Under the pieces are notes generated by a model that saw nothing but the letters and a program-made list of their open reading frames with translations, was not told where the DNA came from and searched no databases. This document shows, one piece after another, positions 44,546-54,601 of a stretch of 64,000 bases of DNA. Origin of the DNA: Rhodospirillales bacterium. GTDB lineage: Bacteria > Pseudomonadota > Alphaproteobacteria > Acetobacterales > Acetobacteraceae. Position 1 is the first letter of the stretch; each line of letters begins with the position of its first letter. The stretch lies in the NCBI GenBank assembly GCA_025352565.1, contig JANXTF010000034.1, forward strand, positions 55,369-119,368, given 5' to 3'. Made by a program: the position numbers and the translations under genes.

Positions 44546-45739
44546 ATGGCGCATCGGAGCGGCCGGCATTTTCTGCAGATCCCCGGCCCGAGCAACGTGC
44601 CGGACCGTATTCTGCGCGCGATCGACCGGCCCACCATCGACCATCGCGGCGCCGAGTTCGGCCAACTCGGCATGCGCGTGCTGAACGGCATGCGCGAAGT
44701 GTTCGCCACCTCGGGCGCCGTCGTGATCTTCCCGTCCAGCGGCACCGGCGCCTGGGAGGCGGCCATCGTCAACGTGCTGCGCGCGGGCGACGAGGTGCTG
44801 ATGTATGAAACCGGCCAGTTCGCCGTCCAGTGGCGCGCCATGGCGGCCAGGCTCGGCCTCAAGGTCCATTTCGTGCCCGGCGACTGGCGCCACGGCGTCG
44901 ATCCGGCCGATGTCGAACAGCGCCTGCGCGCCGACGCCGCGCGCGCCATCAAGGCCGTCATGGTTGTCCACAACGAGACCAGCACCGGCATCGCCAGCCG
45001 TATTCCCGAAATCCGTGCCGCCATCGACCGCGCCGACCATCCGGCGCTGTTTTTGGTGGATACCATCTCCTCGCTCGGCTCGATGGATTTCCGCCACGAC
45101 GAATGGCGGGTGGACGTCACCGTCGCCGGCTCCCAGAAGGGCCTGATGCTGCCGCCGGGCCTCGGCTTCAACGCCGTCTCGGCGAAAGCCCTCGCCATCG
45201 CCAAATCCGGCGGCAGCCCGCGCTCCTATTGGGACTGGCACGAGATGCTGGCCTCGGGCGCCACCGGGTACTTCCCCTACACGCCCGCCACCAACCTGCT
45301 CTACGGCCTCGACGAAGCGATCGCCATGCTGCGCGAGGAAGGCATGGCCCAGGTCTTCGCCCGCCATGATCGCCACGCCGCCGCCACCCGGGCCGCCTTG
45401 CGGGCCTGGGGCCTCGAAATCCTGGCCGCCGACCCGCGCGAATACAGCAGCGCGCTCACCGCCGCGATGATGCCCGAGGGCCACGACGCCGATGCGCTGC
45501 GGGCCGTGATCCTGGAACATTTCGACATGTCGCTCGGCGCCGGACTGGGCAAGCTGAAGGGCCGCGTGTTCCGTATCGGCCATCTCGGCGACTTCAACGA
45601 CCTGATGCTCATGGGCACGCTGTCGGGCGTCGAGATGGGCCTGCACCTCGCCGGCGTGCCGCATTGCGCCGGCGGTGCCGCCGCCGCCATGGACGTCCTC
45701 GCCGGCCGCGCCATCGAGGCCGAACAGCGCGCGGCGTAG
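44546..45739 (+). CDS. Serine-glyoxylate aminotransferase
   Basis: A 397-residue class V aminotransferase. FLQIPGPSNVPDRILRA is the SgaA/AGT-type N-terminus, SSGTGAWEAAI the phosphate loop, VDTISSLGSMDF contains the Asp that binds the PLP ring, and VAGSQKGLMLPPGLG contains the Schiff-base Lys. It transfers the amino group of serine (or alanine) to glyoxylate to give glycine. It is 3 bp from the FAD/Fe-S oxidase gene that follows, so the oxidase could supply glyoxylate. The start at 44546 has a GGAG site; the frame upstream overlaps the VOC gene. Confidence 0.92.
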   Translation: MAHRSGRHFLQIPGPSNVPDRILRAIDRPTIDHRGAEFGQLGMRVLNGMREVFATSGAVVIFPSSGTGAWEAAIVNVLRAGDEVLMYETGQFAVQWRAMAARLGLKVHFVPGDWRHGVDPADVEQRLRADAARAIKAVMVVHNETSTGIASRIPEIRAAIDRADHPALFLVDTISSLGSMDFRHDEWRVDVTVAGSQKGLMLPPGLGFNAVSAKALAIAKSGGSPRSYWDWHEMLASGATGYFPYTPATNLLYGLDEAIAMLREEGMAQVFARHDRHAAATRAALRAWGLEILAADPREYSSALTAAMMPEGHDADALRAVILEHFDMSLGAGLGKLKGRVFRIGHLGDFNDLMLMGTLSGVEMGLHLAGVPHCAGGAAAAMDVLAGRAIEAEQRAA

Positions 45740-45742
45740 GCC

Positions 45743-48598
45743 ATGGATCAGGCCGTCCGCGCTTCGGAGCCCGCTTTCGCCCCACGCCTGGCCCAACGCT
45801 TGGTCCGGGAAATGGCGGGGGATGTCCTGTTCTCCCCCGCCGACCGAGGCCGCTACGCCACCGACGCCTCGATCTACCAGATCGAGCCCGTCGGCGTGGT
45901 GGTCCCGCGCACCATCGACGACGCGGCCATCGCCATCGCCATCGCCCGGGATGCCGGCATTCCCGTGCTGGCACGCGGCGGCGGCACCAGCCAATGCGGC
46001 CAGACCGTCAACCGCGCGCTGGTCATCGACTGCACGAAATACCTGCGCGGGATCGTCGCGATCGACGCCGATGCGCGAACCGCCCGCGTGCAGCCCGGTC
46101 TCGTCCTCGGCCACCTGAACGCGGCCCTGCGGCCGCATGGCCTGTTCTTCCCGGTCGACCCCTCCACCCATTCCCGCTGCACCATCGGCGGCATGGCGGC
46201 GAATAATTCCTGCGGCTCCAAATCCATCCGCTATGGCCTCATGGCCGACAACGTCACCGCCATCGACGCCATCCTGGCCGACGGCACACGCGCCGCGTTC
46301 GGCGCCACACCGAGCGCACCGCCGGGCCTGCTCGCGACCCTCCGCGACCTCGGCCGCACCGAGGCCCTTGAGATCGCCGCCCGTTTCCCAAGGCAATTGC
46401 GCCGCGTCGGCGGTTACAACATCGACGCGCTGACCGAGGCCGCCCGCGCGGCCGGGCGCGGCAACCTCGCCCGCCTGCTGGTCGGCTCCGAAGGCACGCT
46501 GGCCTTTTCCACCGAGATCGAACTCACCCTCCACCCGATCAAGCCGCGCAAGGTTCTCGGCATCTGCCAGTTCCCGGATTTCCGCGCCGCCATGGCTGCG
46601 TCCCAGCACCTCGTCACGCTGGACCCCGAGGCCGTCGAGTTGGTCGATCGCACCATGATCGACCTCGGCCGCGCCATCCCGATCTACCGCGCCACCATCG
46701 ACCGCATGGTGCGCGGCCAGCCCGACAGCCTGCTCATCGTGGAGTTCCACGGCGAAACCGACGCGCCGTTGCAAGCCAAGCTGCGCGACCTCGACACGAT
46801 GATGGCCGATCTCGGCTTCCCCGGCGCCGTGGTGCGCGCCGAGGACGCCGCCTTCCAGGCCGCCATCGCCGAGGTCCGCGAGGCGGGGCTCAACATCATG
46901 ATGTCGATGAAGGGCGACGCCAAACCCGTCTCATTCATCGAGGATTGCGCCGTCCCGCTCGCCGACCTCGCGGACTACACCGAACGCCTCAACGACGTGT
47001 TCGCGCGCCACGGCTCCAAGGGCACCTGGTACGCCCACGCCTCGGTCGGCTGCCTGCATGTCCGCCCGGTGCTCAACATGAAAAGCGGCACCGATGTCGC
47101 CATCATGCGCGCGGTCGCCGAGGAGTGCTTCGCCCTCGTGCGCGAATACAAGGGCAGCCACAGCGGAGAGCATGGCGACGGCATCGTGCGCAGCGAGTTC
47201 CACGAGGCCATGTTCGGCCCCCGCATCACCGCCGCCTTCGCCCGCGTGAAGGATGCGTTCGACCCCACGGGCCTGCTCAACCCCGGCAAGATCGTCAGGG
47301 CACCCCGCATGGATGACCGTAGCCTGTTCCGCTACGGCCCCAACTACGCGGCCGACATGGCGTTCGTACCGAAGCTCGACTGGTCGGCCCATCCCGGCCC
47401 GCTGGGCGGCATGCTGGGCGCCGTCGAGATGTGCAACAACAACGGCACCTGCCGCACATTCGACGCGGGCGTCATGTGCCCCAGCTACCGCGTGACCCGC
47501 GAGGAGGCGCACCTCACGCGCGGCCGCGCCAACACGCTGCGCCTGGCCCTCACCGGCCAACTCGGCCCCGATGCCATGGCCAGCCCGGCGCTGGCCGACG
47601 CCATGAAGCTCTGCGTCTCCTGCAAGGCATGCCGGCGCGAATGCCCCACCGGCGTGGACATGGCGCGCATGAAGATCGAGGTGCTGGCGGCCCAGACCGA
47701 CCGAAACGGCCTGTCATGGCGCGACCGCGTTGTGGCCGGAATGCCGCGCTATGCCCGCCTCGCCTCCCGCCTGCCCGCCCTGTCCAACGCCATCCAGAAC
47801 ACGCTGGCCGCGCGCCTGGGTTTCGCCCCCGAGCGCCGGCTGCCGGCCTGGGACGCGGCCCCGTTCCGCGACGCCGAGGCCGATTCCGGCGCGCCCGACG
47901 TGCTGCTGCTCGCCGACACCTTCAACCGCTATTTCGAACCGGAGAATCTGCGCGCGGCCCTCCGGGTCCTCCGCGCCGCCGGCTTGCGCGTGGCCATCCC
48001 CGCCGTTTCCGGCCGCCCGCTCTGCTGCGGCCGCACCCTGCTCGCCACCGGCCAGGTCGGGCGCGCCCGCGCCGAGGCACGCCGCACCCTGGCGGCGCTG
48101 GCCGGCGACCTGCCGGTGGTCGGCCTCGAGCCCTCCTGCCTGCTTACCCTGCGCGACGAGTTTTCATCGCTGCTGCCCGGCGCGGCGGCCCAGCAACTGG
48201 CCGACCGCGCCATGCTGCTCAGCGAATTCCTGTTCAGCCGCGCGCCCACCCTGAAATTCCGTCCGCTCCCCGGCACGGCCCATGTCCACGGCCACTGCCA
48301 CCAGAAAAGCTTCGGCGCCTTCCCCGCTTCCCTCGCCACCTTGGGCCAGGTGCCCGAGTTGAAGGTGCGCCCGATCGCCGCCTCCTGCTGCGGCATGGCC
48401 GGCGCGTTCGGCTATCAGGCGGAAACCCAGGACGCCTCGCGCGCAATGGCCGAGGCGGGCCTGCTGCCAGCTCTGCGCGCGGCCGACCCGGCCGACATCG
48501 TCGTCGCCGACGGCACATCCTGCCGCCACCAGATCCGGGACCTCGCCGGCCGCGAGGCCTGGCACTCGGTCCGCGTGCTGGACCGGGCCCTCGTCTGA
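45743..48598 (+). CDS. FAD-binding and Fe-S oxidoreductase (GlcD-GlcF-like fusion)
   Basis: A 951-residue flavoprotein. The PCMH-type FAD domain (about residues 35-270) has LARGGGTSQCGQTVN and NNSCGSKSIRYG; the GlcD/D-lactate dehydrogenase C-terminal domain follows, with HASVGCLHVRPVLN and SGEHGDGIVRSEF. Two ferredoxin-like cluster motifs appear near 563-575 (CNNNGTCRTFDAG-x2-CP) and 623-634 (CVSCKACRRECP), then two CCG domains (RPLCCGRTL, HGHCHQKSFG and ASCCGMAGAFG). Such fusions oxidise D-2-hydroxy acids, for example glycolate, D-lactate or D-2-hydroxyglutarate, and pass electrons to quinone. Its tight link to the glyoxylate aminotransferase favours glycolate (inference). Confidence 0.92.
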   Translation: MDQAVRASEPAFAPRLAQRLVREMAGDVLFSPADRGRYATDASIYQIEPVGVVVPRTIDDAAIAIAIARDAGIPVLARGGGTSQCGQTVNRALVIDCTKYLRGIVAIDADARTARVQPGLVLGHLNAALRPHGLFFPVDPSTHSRCTIGGMAANNSCGSKSIRYGLMADNVTAIDAILADGTRAAFGATPSAPPGLLATLRDLGRTEALEIAARFPRQLRRVGGYNIDALTEAARAAGRGNLARLLVGSEGTLAFSTEIELTLHPIKPRKVLGICQFPDFRAAMAASQHLVTLDPEAVELVDRTMIDLGRAIPIYRATIDRMVRGQPDSLLIVEFHGETDAPLQAKLRDLDTMMADLGFPGAVVRAEDAAFQAAIAEVREAGLNIMMSMKGDAKPVSFIEDCAVPLADLADYTERLNDVFARHGSKGTWYAHASVGCLHVRPVLNMKSGTDVAIMRAVAEECFALVREYKGSHSGEHGDGIVRSEFHEAMFGPRITAAFARVKDAFDPTGLLNPGKIVRAPRMDDRSLFRYGPNYAADMAFVPKLDWSAHPGPLGGMLGAVEMCNNNGTCRTFDAGVMCPSYRVTREEAHLTRGRANTLRLALTGQLGPDAMASPALADAMKLCVSCKACRRECPTGVDMARMKIEVLAAQTDRNGLSWRDRVVAGMPRYARLASRLPALSNAIQNTLAARLGFAPERRLPAWDAAPFRDAEADSGAPDVLLLADTFNRYFEPENLRAALRVLRAAGLRVAIPAVSGRPLCCGRTLLATGQVGRARAEARRTLAALAGDLPVVGLEPSCLLTLRDEFSSLLPGAAAQQLADRAMLLSEFLFSRAPTLKFRPLPGTAHVHGHCHQKSFGAFPASLATLGQVPELKVRPIAASCCGMAGAFGYQAETQDASRAMAEAGLLPALRAADPADIVVADGTSCRHQIRDLAGREAWHSVRVLDRALV

Positions 48599-48637
48599 CG
48601 ACGGGGATGCGTTCTCCGTCTGAAAGACGGGGGCGGT

Positions 48638-51046
48638 CTAACCGCCCGCCACCAGCCGGATCTTCGACGCCAGTTCCTCGCGCAGATACGGCTTGTGCAA
48701 TATCTCCATGTCCGTCTGCGCGTCATGCTCGCTCGCCAGCGCCGATGCGGTGTAGCCGGACGTCAGCAGCACCCGCAGCGCGGGTCGCAGCCGGCGCGCC
48801 TCCATCGCCAGTTGCGCCCCGTTCATGCCCCCCGGCATCACCACGTCGGAGAACAGGATGTCGATGCGCGCCTCGCCCTCCAGCGTCCGCAATGCCGCCC
48901 GCGCGTCCGCCGCCTCCAGCGTGGCGTAGCCAAGCTCGCCCAGGCTCTCCACCGCCATCCGCCGCACATGGTCGTCATCCTCGACCACCAGCACCACTTC
49001 GCCCGCGGCCGCCGACCGCAGCGGAAGCGCGCGTGGCTGATCGTCGCCGTCGATCGGCCCAGGCACCGCCTGGCTCACCGAGCGCGGCAGGTAGATGGCA
49101 ACCGTGGTGCCTTCGCCAAGCGCCGTCCGCATCCGCACGAACCCGCCCGACTGCCGCGCGAAGCCATAGACCTGCGAGAGCCCCAGCCCGGTCCCCTTGC
49201 CGATCTCCTTGGTCGTGAAGAACGGCTCGAAGGCCTGGGCCGCAATCTCGGCACTCATGCCGGCGCCGTTATCCGTCGCCGAAACCACCACGTAGTCCCC
49301 GGGCGCCGCATCATGGCGCGCAATCGACATCGCCCGCATATCCTCGCCGGACAGCGAAACGTTCTCGGTCCGCACCACCAGCAGCCCTTTGCCCCCCATG
49401 GCATCCCGCGCATTGGCGGCGAGGTTCAGCAGCGCCGTCTCCAGCCCCGCGCGGTCGATCAGCGCCGGGTCGATGGTCGGCTCCAACTCGAACCGCAGCG
49501 TCACCGCCTCGCCCAGCGCGCGCCGGATCAGCTCCTGGAACTCCGTCACCAGCCGGTTCGGGTTGACATGCTCGGGTCGCAGCAACTGCCGCCGCGAGAA
49601 GCTGAGCAGCTGCCCGGTCAGCCGCGCGCCGCGCCGCGCCGCCTCCATCGCCGCCCGGCCCAGCCGCTCCACCCGCGACACATTGGTCGGCGCACGCAGG
49701 ATCATGTCGAGGCTGCCGATCACCACCGTCAGCAGGTTGTTGAAATCGTGCGCCACGCCCCCGGTCAGCTGGCCGATCGCCTCCATGCGCTGCGCCTGGC
49801 GCATCCGCTCATCGGTCCCCCGCCGCTCGGTGACATCCATCACCACGCCATGAACCCGTGTGGGCGCGCCGTGATCGGTGCGGCCCAGCACCGCGATCCA
49901 GCTCTCGCGGCCATCGGCCCGCATGATGCGGCACTCGAAGGCGATGCGGTCCGACGCGAACGCACGCGCGACTTCCGCGCGATCCTCGGGCATCACGTGC
50001 TGAAGCACCGCATCCCATGACCAGTCCGCCCGCGCGCCGTCATAGCCGAACAATTGATCGTGCCGTTTGCTGCCGGTCCAGTTACCGGAGGCCGGATCGA
50101 ACGCCCATTCCCCCATGCCCGCCGCCTCAAGCGCCAGGTCCAGCCCGTCGCGCACCGATTCGAGCGCCGCCAGCGCCCCTTCGCGCGAGGCCACCGCCTC
50201 CTCCGCCCGGCCGTACAGGAAGTTCACCTCGCGCAGATACACCGCCAGCACGGCCACGCCCGCCAGCAGCGCCTCGAACCGCCCGGCATACCGCCCGAGC
50301 GAGGCGCGCGAACCGCCGGCCAGCGTCAGCATTGTGTCGCACGTCAGCAACGCCAACGAGACCGCCACCCAAAGCTGCAGCACGCCCCCCGTGCGACGCC
50401 AGCACCGCACGGCGACGATGGCCGCGAAAATCGTCAGCGCGGCGATGGCAGGCCCGATGCCGTTGCCGATCAGCAGCGTGCCGTAGTCGTCGCCCTCCAC
50501 GCTCTTAGGCAAAAACGCCACGAAGCGCGTGCTGGCCAGCGCCACTCCGGCCAGGATGGCGATGCCCCATGCGCCCACGCGCAGCAACGCACGCCGCGCC
50601 CGCGCCGGCGCCAGCGGCGTGCCATCCGCGTGCAGATAGAGCAGGGCGCCGATCGGCGGCGTCAGATGCCAGAACGTCCACAGCCAAGTGGTGGTATCGG
50701 GGCCGTCGCCGAACAGCCGGCCCGGCGTCAGCATGTTCGGGAACGACATCAATTGCAGGAAACAGATCGCCGCGGTCAATCCGCAGCCCGCGCCGAGGAT
50801 TAGCATCGGCCGGGCATGGGAGCGCCGGAACTGCGCCGCCAGCAAGTAGGCGCTGAGCGCATAGACCACGATGAGCGCGGTCTGATAGATCGGGATGAAC
50901 CCGCCCGCGACGGCAAGCGGCACACGCGCCCATGGCAGCAGCATCGCGGTGGCGAGCACGAACACGACGACCACTGCCGCGGCACTCAAAGTCTGCCGCC
51001 GTCCGGCCCGCGAATTTGCCAGCGTGTGCAGCGAAAGGGCCGTCAT
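48638..51046 (-). CDS. Membrane hybrid sensor histidine kinase/response regulator
   Basis: An 802-residue hybrid kinase. Residues 1-270 contain about seven or eight hydrophobic segments of a MASE4-like membrane sensor; a short coiled coil, a PAS domain (about 295-410) with [18 protein letters not shown], a HisKA helix with phospho-His in [13 protein letters not shown] (about residue 431), an HATPase domain with [10 protein letters not shown] and [12 protein letters not shown], and a C-terminal receiver with the phospho-Asp in [12 protein letters not shown] (about 731) follow. An AAGGAT site precedes the ATG. The signal is unknown. The output partner, if any, is outside the window or is a histidine phosphotransferase; SixA at 28.9 kb belongs to that chemistry but is not linked. 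Confidence 0.9.
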   Translation of the reverse strand: MTALSLHTLANSRAGRRQTLSAAAVVVVFVLATAMLLPWARVPLAVAGGFIPIYQTALIVVYALSAYLLAAQFRRSHARPMLILGAGCGLTAAICFLQLMSFPNMLTPGRLFGDGPDTTTWLWTFWHLTPPIGALLYLHADGTPLAPARARRALLRVGAWGIAILAGVALASTRFVAFLPKSVEGDDYGTLLIGNGIGPAIAALTIFAAIVAVRCWRRTGGVLQLWVAVSLALLTCDTMLTLAGGSRASLGRYAGRFEALLAGVAVLAVYLREVNFLYGRAEEAVASREGALAALESVRDGLDLALEAAGMGEWAFDPASGNWTGSKRHDQLFGYDGARADWSWDAVLQHVMPEDRAEVARAFASDRIAFECRIMRADGRESWIAVLGRTDHGAPTRVHGVVMDVTERRGTDERMRQAQRMEAIGQLTGGVAHDFNNLLTVVIGSLDMILRAPTNVSRVERLGRAAMEAARRGARLTGQLLSFSRRQLLRPEHVNPNRLVTEFQELIRRALGEAVTLRFELEPTIDPALIDRAGLETALLNLAANARDAMGGKGLLVVRTENVSLSGEDMRAMSIARHDAAPGDYVVVSATDNGAGMSAEIAAQAFEPFFTTKEIGKGTGLGLSQVYGFARQSGGFVRMRTALGEGTTVAIYLPRSVSQAVPGPIDGDDQPRALPLRSAAAGEVVLVVEDDDHVRRMAVESLGELGYATLEAADARAALRTLEGEARIDILFSDVVMPGGMNGAQLAMEARRLRPALRVLLTSGYTASALASEHDAQTDMEILHKPYLREELASKIRLVAGG

Positions 51047-51123
51047 TGCGATGATCCTTGAAACACAACGCGGCAGGCTAGGCCGTCAGGCGCGTCGCGC
51101 CGCATGATTTTGTCGCGAGCGGC

Positions 51124-52428
51124 TCATTTTCCCCAGGTCGCGAACATCCCGATCGCGGCCAACGCCATGGCCGCGGTCCCGGCCCAGCCGAACGCCGCCA
51201 GCGTGCGGCCGATGCGAAATTCACCCATTATGTCGGCCCGCCGGGCCATCACGACCATCATGGCCATGATCGGCGCCGCCGCCACGCCGTTGATGACGGC
51301 GCTCCAGAACAGCGCCTTGATCGGGTCGAGTCCGACGAAGTTCAGCAGCGCCCCCACCAGCGTCGACGCCGCGATCACCCCGTAGAAGCCCTTCGCCCGG
51401 CCGAATTTGCGCCCCAGCCCCACGGGCCATCCCAGCGCCTCGCCGACCGCATAGGCGGCCGAACCCGCCAGCACCGGCAATGCCAGCAACCCGGTGCCGA
51501 CGATGCCGAGCGCGAACACCGTGAACGCGAACCGCCCGGCGATGGGCCGCAGCGCCTCGGCCGCCTGCGCCGAGGTCTGGATGTCGGTCTGCCCCGCCGC
51601 GTGCAGCGTCGCCGCCGTGGTGATGACGATGAACAGCGCGATCAGATTGGAGAACCCCATCCCGATATAGGTGTCGAGCCGGATACGCTCGATCTCGGCC
51701 TCACCCGTGGCGGGAGCCCGTTTCAGCGGGGCATGCCGGTCCTCGCGCGCCTGCTCCACCTCCTGTTCCGCCTGCCAGAAGAACAGGTAGGGGCTGATCG
51801 TGGTGCCCAGGATGGCGACGACGGCGGTGATGTATTCGCCGGTCAACGCGATTTGCGGCCAGACCACGTCGGCGGCCACGGTGCGCCATGGGACCTGCAC
51901 CACGAAAACGGTCGCCACATAGGCGAACAGCGACAACGTCAGCCATTTCAGCACCGAGACGTAGCGCGCGTATCGCACGAATATTTCGAGCACCACCGAC
52001 AGCACCGCGAAACCCGCGATATAGAGCAGCGTGGGCGCGTCGATCAGCAGCTTCAGCGCGGCCGCCATGGCGCCGATATCGGCCCCGATATTGATCGTGT
52101 TGGCGACCAGCAGCAGCGCCACGAGCGCGTAAAGCATCCATTTCGGGAAATGCCGCCGCAGATTGCCAGCGAGCCCGTGCCCCGTCACCCGCCCGGTCAC
52201 GCCGCTGATCTGCTGGATGGCGCACATCAACGGATAGCTGAAGATCAGCGTCCAGCCGATGCCGTAGCCGAATTGCGCGCCGACCTGGGAGTAGGTCGCG
52301 ATGCCGCTCGGGTCGTCGTCCGAGGCGCCGGTGATCAGGCCCGGCCCCATGATCTGGATCAGCTTCGGCCGCGGCGGCTGCTTGGAGGCGGGTGAGTCGA
52401 GCGGCGGCGGCGCGAGGTTCTCGTCCAT
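51124..52428 (-). CDS. Nramp-related transporter with atypical metal-site motifs
   Basis: A 434-residue membrane protein with about 11 spans and the Nramp/LeuT layout. The first metal-site helix reads GPGLITGASDDDPSGIATYSQ with Asp39 kept but the DPGN asparagine replaced by Gly42. The sixth helix reads GTTISPYLFFWQAEQEVE where true Mn/Fe transporters have A-x-x-M-P-H, so the sulfur ligand (Met) is Ser212 and the His is Tyr214. This subgroup is widespread in bacteria. Loss of Met suggests it does not prefer Mn or Fe; Mg or Al have been proposed for Nramp-related proteins. A GGGGAGG ribosome site precedes the ATG. Confidence 0.87.
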   Translation of the reverse strand: MDENLAPPPLDSPASKQPPRPKLIQIMGPGLITGASDDDPSGIATYSQVGAQFGYGIGWTLIFSYPLMCAIQQISGVTGRVTGHGLAGNLRRHFPKWMLYALVALLLVANTINIGADIGAMAAALKLLIDAPTLLYIAGFAVLSVVLEIFVRYARYVSVLKWLTLSLFAYVATVFVVQVPWRTVAADVVWPQIALTGEYITAVVAILGTTISPYLFFWQAEQEVEQAREDRHAPLKRAPATGEAEIERIRLDTYIGMGFSNLIALFIVITTAATLHAAGQTDIQTSAQAAEALRPIAGRFAFTVFALGIVGTGLLALPVLAGSAAYAVGEALGWPVGLGRKFGRAKGFYGVIAASTLVGALLNFVGLDPIKALFWSAVINGVAAAPIMAMMVVMARRADIMGEFRIGRTLAAFGWAGTAAMALAAIGMFATWGK

Positions 52429-52945
52429 GGCAGCCTCCCCGGCGGCGAGCGACTCGCCGTGCCCTGGGATGGTAGCGCGGAATGGGCGAGTAGGAAGCCG
52501 GGAGCGCGCTCATGGATGCAGTCTGGCGCTTGATCGCCGTCGGGCAATGGCCGCTTTCGAGCGGAGCGGTCGTCCAGTAGCCCTCCCTGCGGTCGGCAAT
52601 GCGCCCATGGCGGTCATTCCCGCCTCGGTTGGTCCTGCCCGAGAGCGGCCGTTGACGATCCTCCCGCAGTGCCGAAATGGTTCAATGCGTTCCGGCTGGC
52701 GGACGAGCAGCGCACGGCCGAACAGCGAGGCGAACGGCAGACCCCAACCCACATCAAGTCCGGTTCGATCAGAAAATTATGTTGCGAATAGCTTCTTGTT
52801 TTGAAAATCTTGCGGTTCAATTGCCCGTCTGCCCTGGCGAATTCGCGTCAGGGGATTGGTGTTGACGGTTTCAAGCGACCAGTTCGCGACGAACTCGACG
52901 ACCGCCCAGGTCAGGCGGATGCCGAGCCGAGCGAGCAGGTAGCCT
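52429..52945. other. Gene-poor intergenic stretch left of integrase remnant
   Basis: About 520 bp between the Nramp-related gene and the integrase remnant. Several short frames are present on both strands, but none has a ribosome site, a steady codon pattern or a recognisable product. The right part (52760-52900) is A/T-richer than its surroundings and could be decayed mobile-element sequence. No clear insertion-sequence ends are visible. Confidence 0.5.
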
Positions 52946-53023
52946 AAGATCGAGAATACCGTGCGTTATCTTGGCATAGACGTAGAGGATGCTCTCACGA
53001 TTGCTGAAAGCACTGAGATCTGA
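52946..53023 (+). pseudogene. C-terminal remnant of a tyrosine recombinase/integrase
   Basis: One short frame encodes 25 residues, KIENTVRYLG followed by IDVEDALTIAESTEI, and then a TGA. This is the hallmark end of phage-type tyrosine integrases: the catalytic Tyr lies in TVRYLG. A TAG stop falls two codons before the match, and the usual R-x-x-GH catalytic box just upstream is not readable, so the gene is dead and nearly erased. It marks the edge of an old integrative element next to the unknown gene at 53188. Confidence 0.75.
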
Positions 53024-53028
53024 GTTAT

Positions 53029-53056
53029 CCGGCTCCTCCCATACCTGAGGAGCCGG
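53029..53056 (+). terminator. Perfect 10-bp hairpin after the integrase remnant
   Basis: CCGGCTCCTC (53029-53038) and GAGGAGCCGG (53047-53056) form a perfect stem with an 8-nt loop, 5 bp after the integrase stop. There is no T-run, so it may be a weak or Rho-dependent terminator, or a leftover of the element's attachment region. Confidence 0.55.
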
Positions 53057-53187
53057 CCGTAACGCGCGTGATGTCGGGCGATCATCTGCCTGACCCCCAC
53101 ACTCTCAAGGTTGACACTTCCGCTCCGCCGACAAATGCCAGCGTCGCGTGGAAAATGGCAAGATGACGCATCAGGGAACGAGGCGCG

Positions 53188-53922
53188 ATGATCGAAGTGA
53201 CGCAATTCCATTTCTCGAAAGCTGACTTCGCCGGTATGCCGCCTGAGGAGCGGGCATTGATATTCCTGGCGGGCCAGACCATCAATCAGGTTAACGTCTG
53301 GCTCAAGCTTATCCGCCTATCATCACGCTTTGAGAGCGCCAGCGAGGTTGAGAACAAGCTGAGCGCGGCTCAAACCCACATCCTGCTCCGTGCACTGTTC
53401 GGCACCCTGCACGAAGCGTGGGTGTGGCAGACGCGGAAGGATATGGGGCCGCTCATCGCGAGCTATCTAGACAAGCTGCCGGTTAATTCACAAGCCGCGC
53501 GCAAGACGCTATCGAAGCGCCTCGGTAACGGCGGGACGGTGGACGTGCTGCGGAACGGATACTCTTTCCACAGCCCGACAACCGCGATGCTCGAGCGGAC
53601 CTTCGCCGCTATGCCGGAAGATGAGGATTGGTCTTGGTACGTGACCGATGAGCATTCGAGCACGCTGATGCTCTCGTGCGAGACGGTGCTGGGTTACGGC
53701 GTCGCCGGAGAAGGGAAGGGCTCTGATCTGAATGATGGATTTGGCAACATCCTGTCCGAAGCAATCGGCGTGGCGAATGCGATGAACGAGTTTATGACTG
53801 GACTGGTGGCGGTCGCTTTACGCTCGACTATGCAGGAGAGACCCAAGCAGTCCGCTATTAAGATCGAGCATGCGCCGTTGCTCAAAGACGCCGTCCTGCC
53901 GTTCTACATCGAGGGGGTTTAG
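53188..53922 (+). CDS. Unknown helical protein with HEPN-like R-N-x4-H motif, in a foreign islet
   Basis: A 244-residue mostly helical protein with no signal peptide or membrane span. No family is recognised by name, but LRNGYSFHSP (Arg122, Asn123, His128) fits the R-x4-6-H ribonuclease motif of HEPN domains, where a polar residue follows Arg and the form LRNxxAFH is common. The preceding helices (ERALIFLAGQTINQVNVWLKLI, THILLRALFGTLHEAWVW) fit a four-helix HEPN bundle. Its GC content and codon use are lower and flatter than those of its neighbours, and it sits 165 bp from an integrase remnant, so it was probably acquired. A GAGGCGCG segment before the ATG is a weak ribosome site. A toxin or defence role is possible but unproven; no antitoxin gene is visible. 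Confidence 0.6.
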   Translation: MIEVTQFHFSKADFAGMPPEERALIFLAGQTINQVNVWLKLIRLSSRFESASEVENKLSAAQTHILLRALFGTLHEAWVWQTRKDMGPLIASYLDKLPVNSQAARKTLSKRLGNGGTVDVLRNGYSFHSPTTAMLERTFAAMPEDEDWSWYVTDEHSSTLMLSCETVLGYGVAGEGKGSDLNDGFGNILSEAIGVANAMNEFMTGLVAVALRSTMQERPKQSAIKIEHAPLLKDAVLPFYIEGV

Positions 53923-53934
53923 CAAGCCGTAGCG

Positions 53935-53956
53935 TGGGACGCGCTTTGGCGTCCCA
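53935..53956 (+). terminator. Hairpin after the HEPN-like gene
   Basis: TGGGACGC (53935-53942) pairs perfectly with GCGTCCCA (53949-53956), 13 bp after the stop at 53922. A short ATTGATT follows but no long U-run. It is a likely transcript end. The next 195 bp (53957-54151) show no gene; they contain a run of nine C residues near 54090 and nothing else notable. Confidence 0.55.
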
Positions 53957-54151
53957 TTGATTCGGCAGCAATGTGGGGTGGGTAGGACGCCGAAGCGCAT
54001 CACTTACCTGCGCGACATCTGCTTTGCCGATCATCTAACTCGATGCAGCCAGTCCGCTTACGGCCCCTGGCCGACGTCGGATGTTACCCAGTGAACGCCC
54101 CCCCCCACGAGCCGACCGACAGCACTGGGAGCAAGCGGCGGATTTCATCCA

Positions 54152-54505
<354 letters not shown>

Positions 54506-54601
54506 GGGTCTGGTCTCCTGGCTGGACATCTCAACCCGAGCTTAGCCCTGCCCCGTCACCGCCAGCGTGTCCCCCCAGGTAATCGCGCGTCCCCAATTGC
54601 A

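Noticed and set aside
44273..46774. 833-codon minus-strand frame under the aminotransferase and oxidase genes
   Set aside because: Shadow frame; crosses a promoter region and three genes with good motifs.
52301..52804. 167-codon plus-strand frame near the Nramp-related gene 5' end
   Set aside because: Half of it is antisense to the transporter; no ribosome site and no domain.
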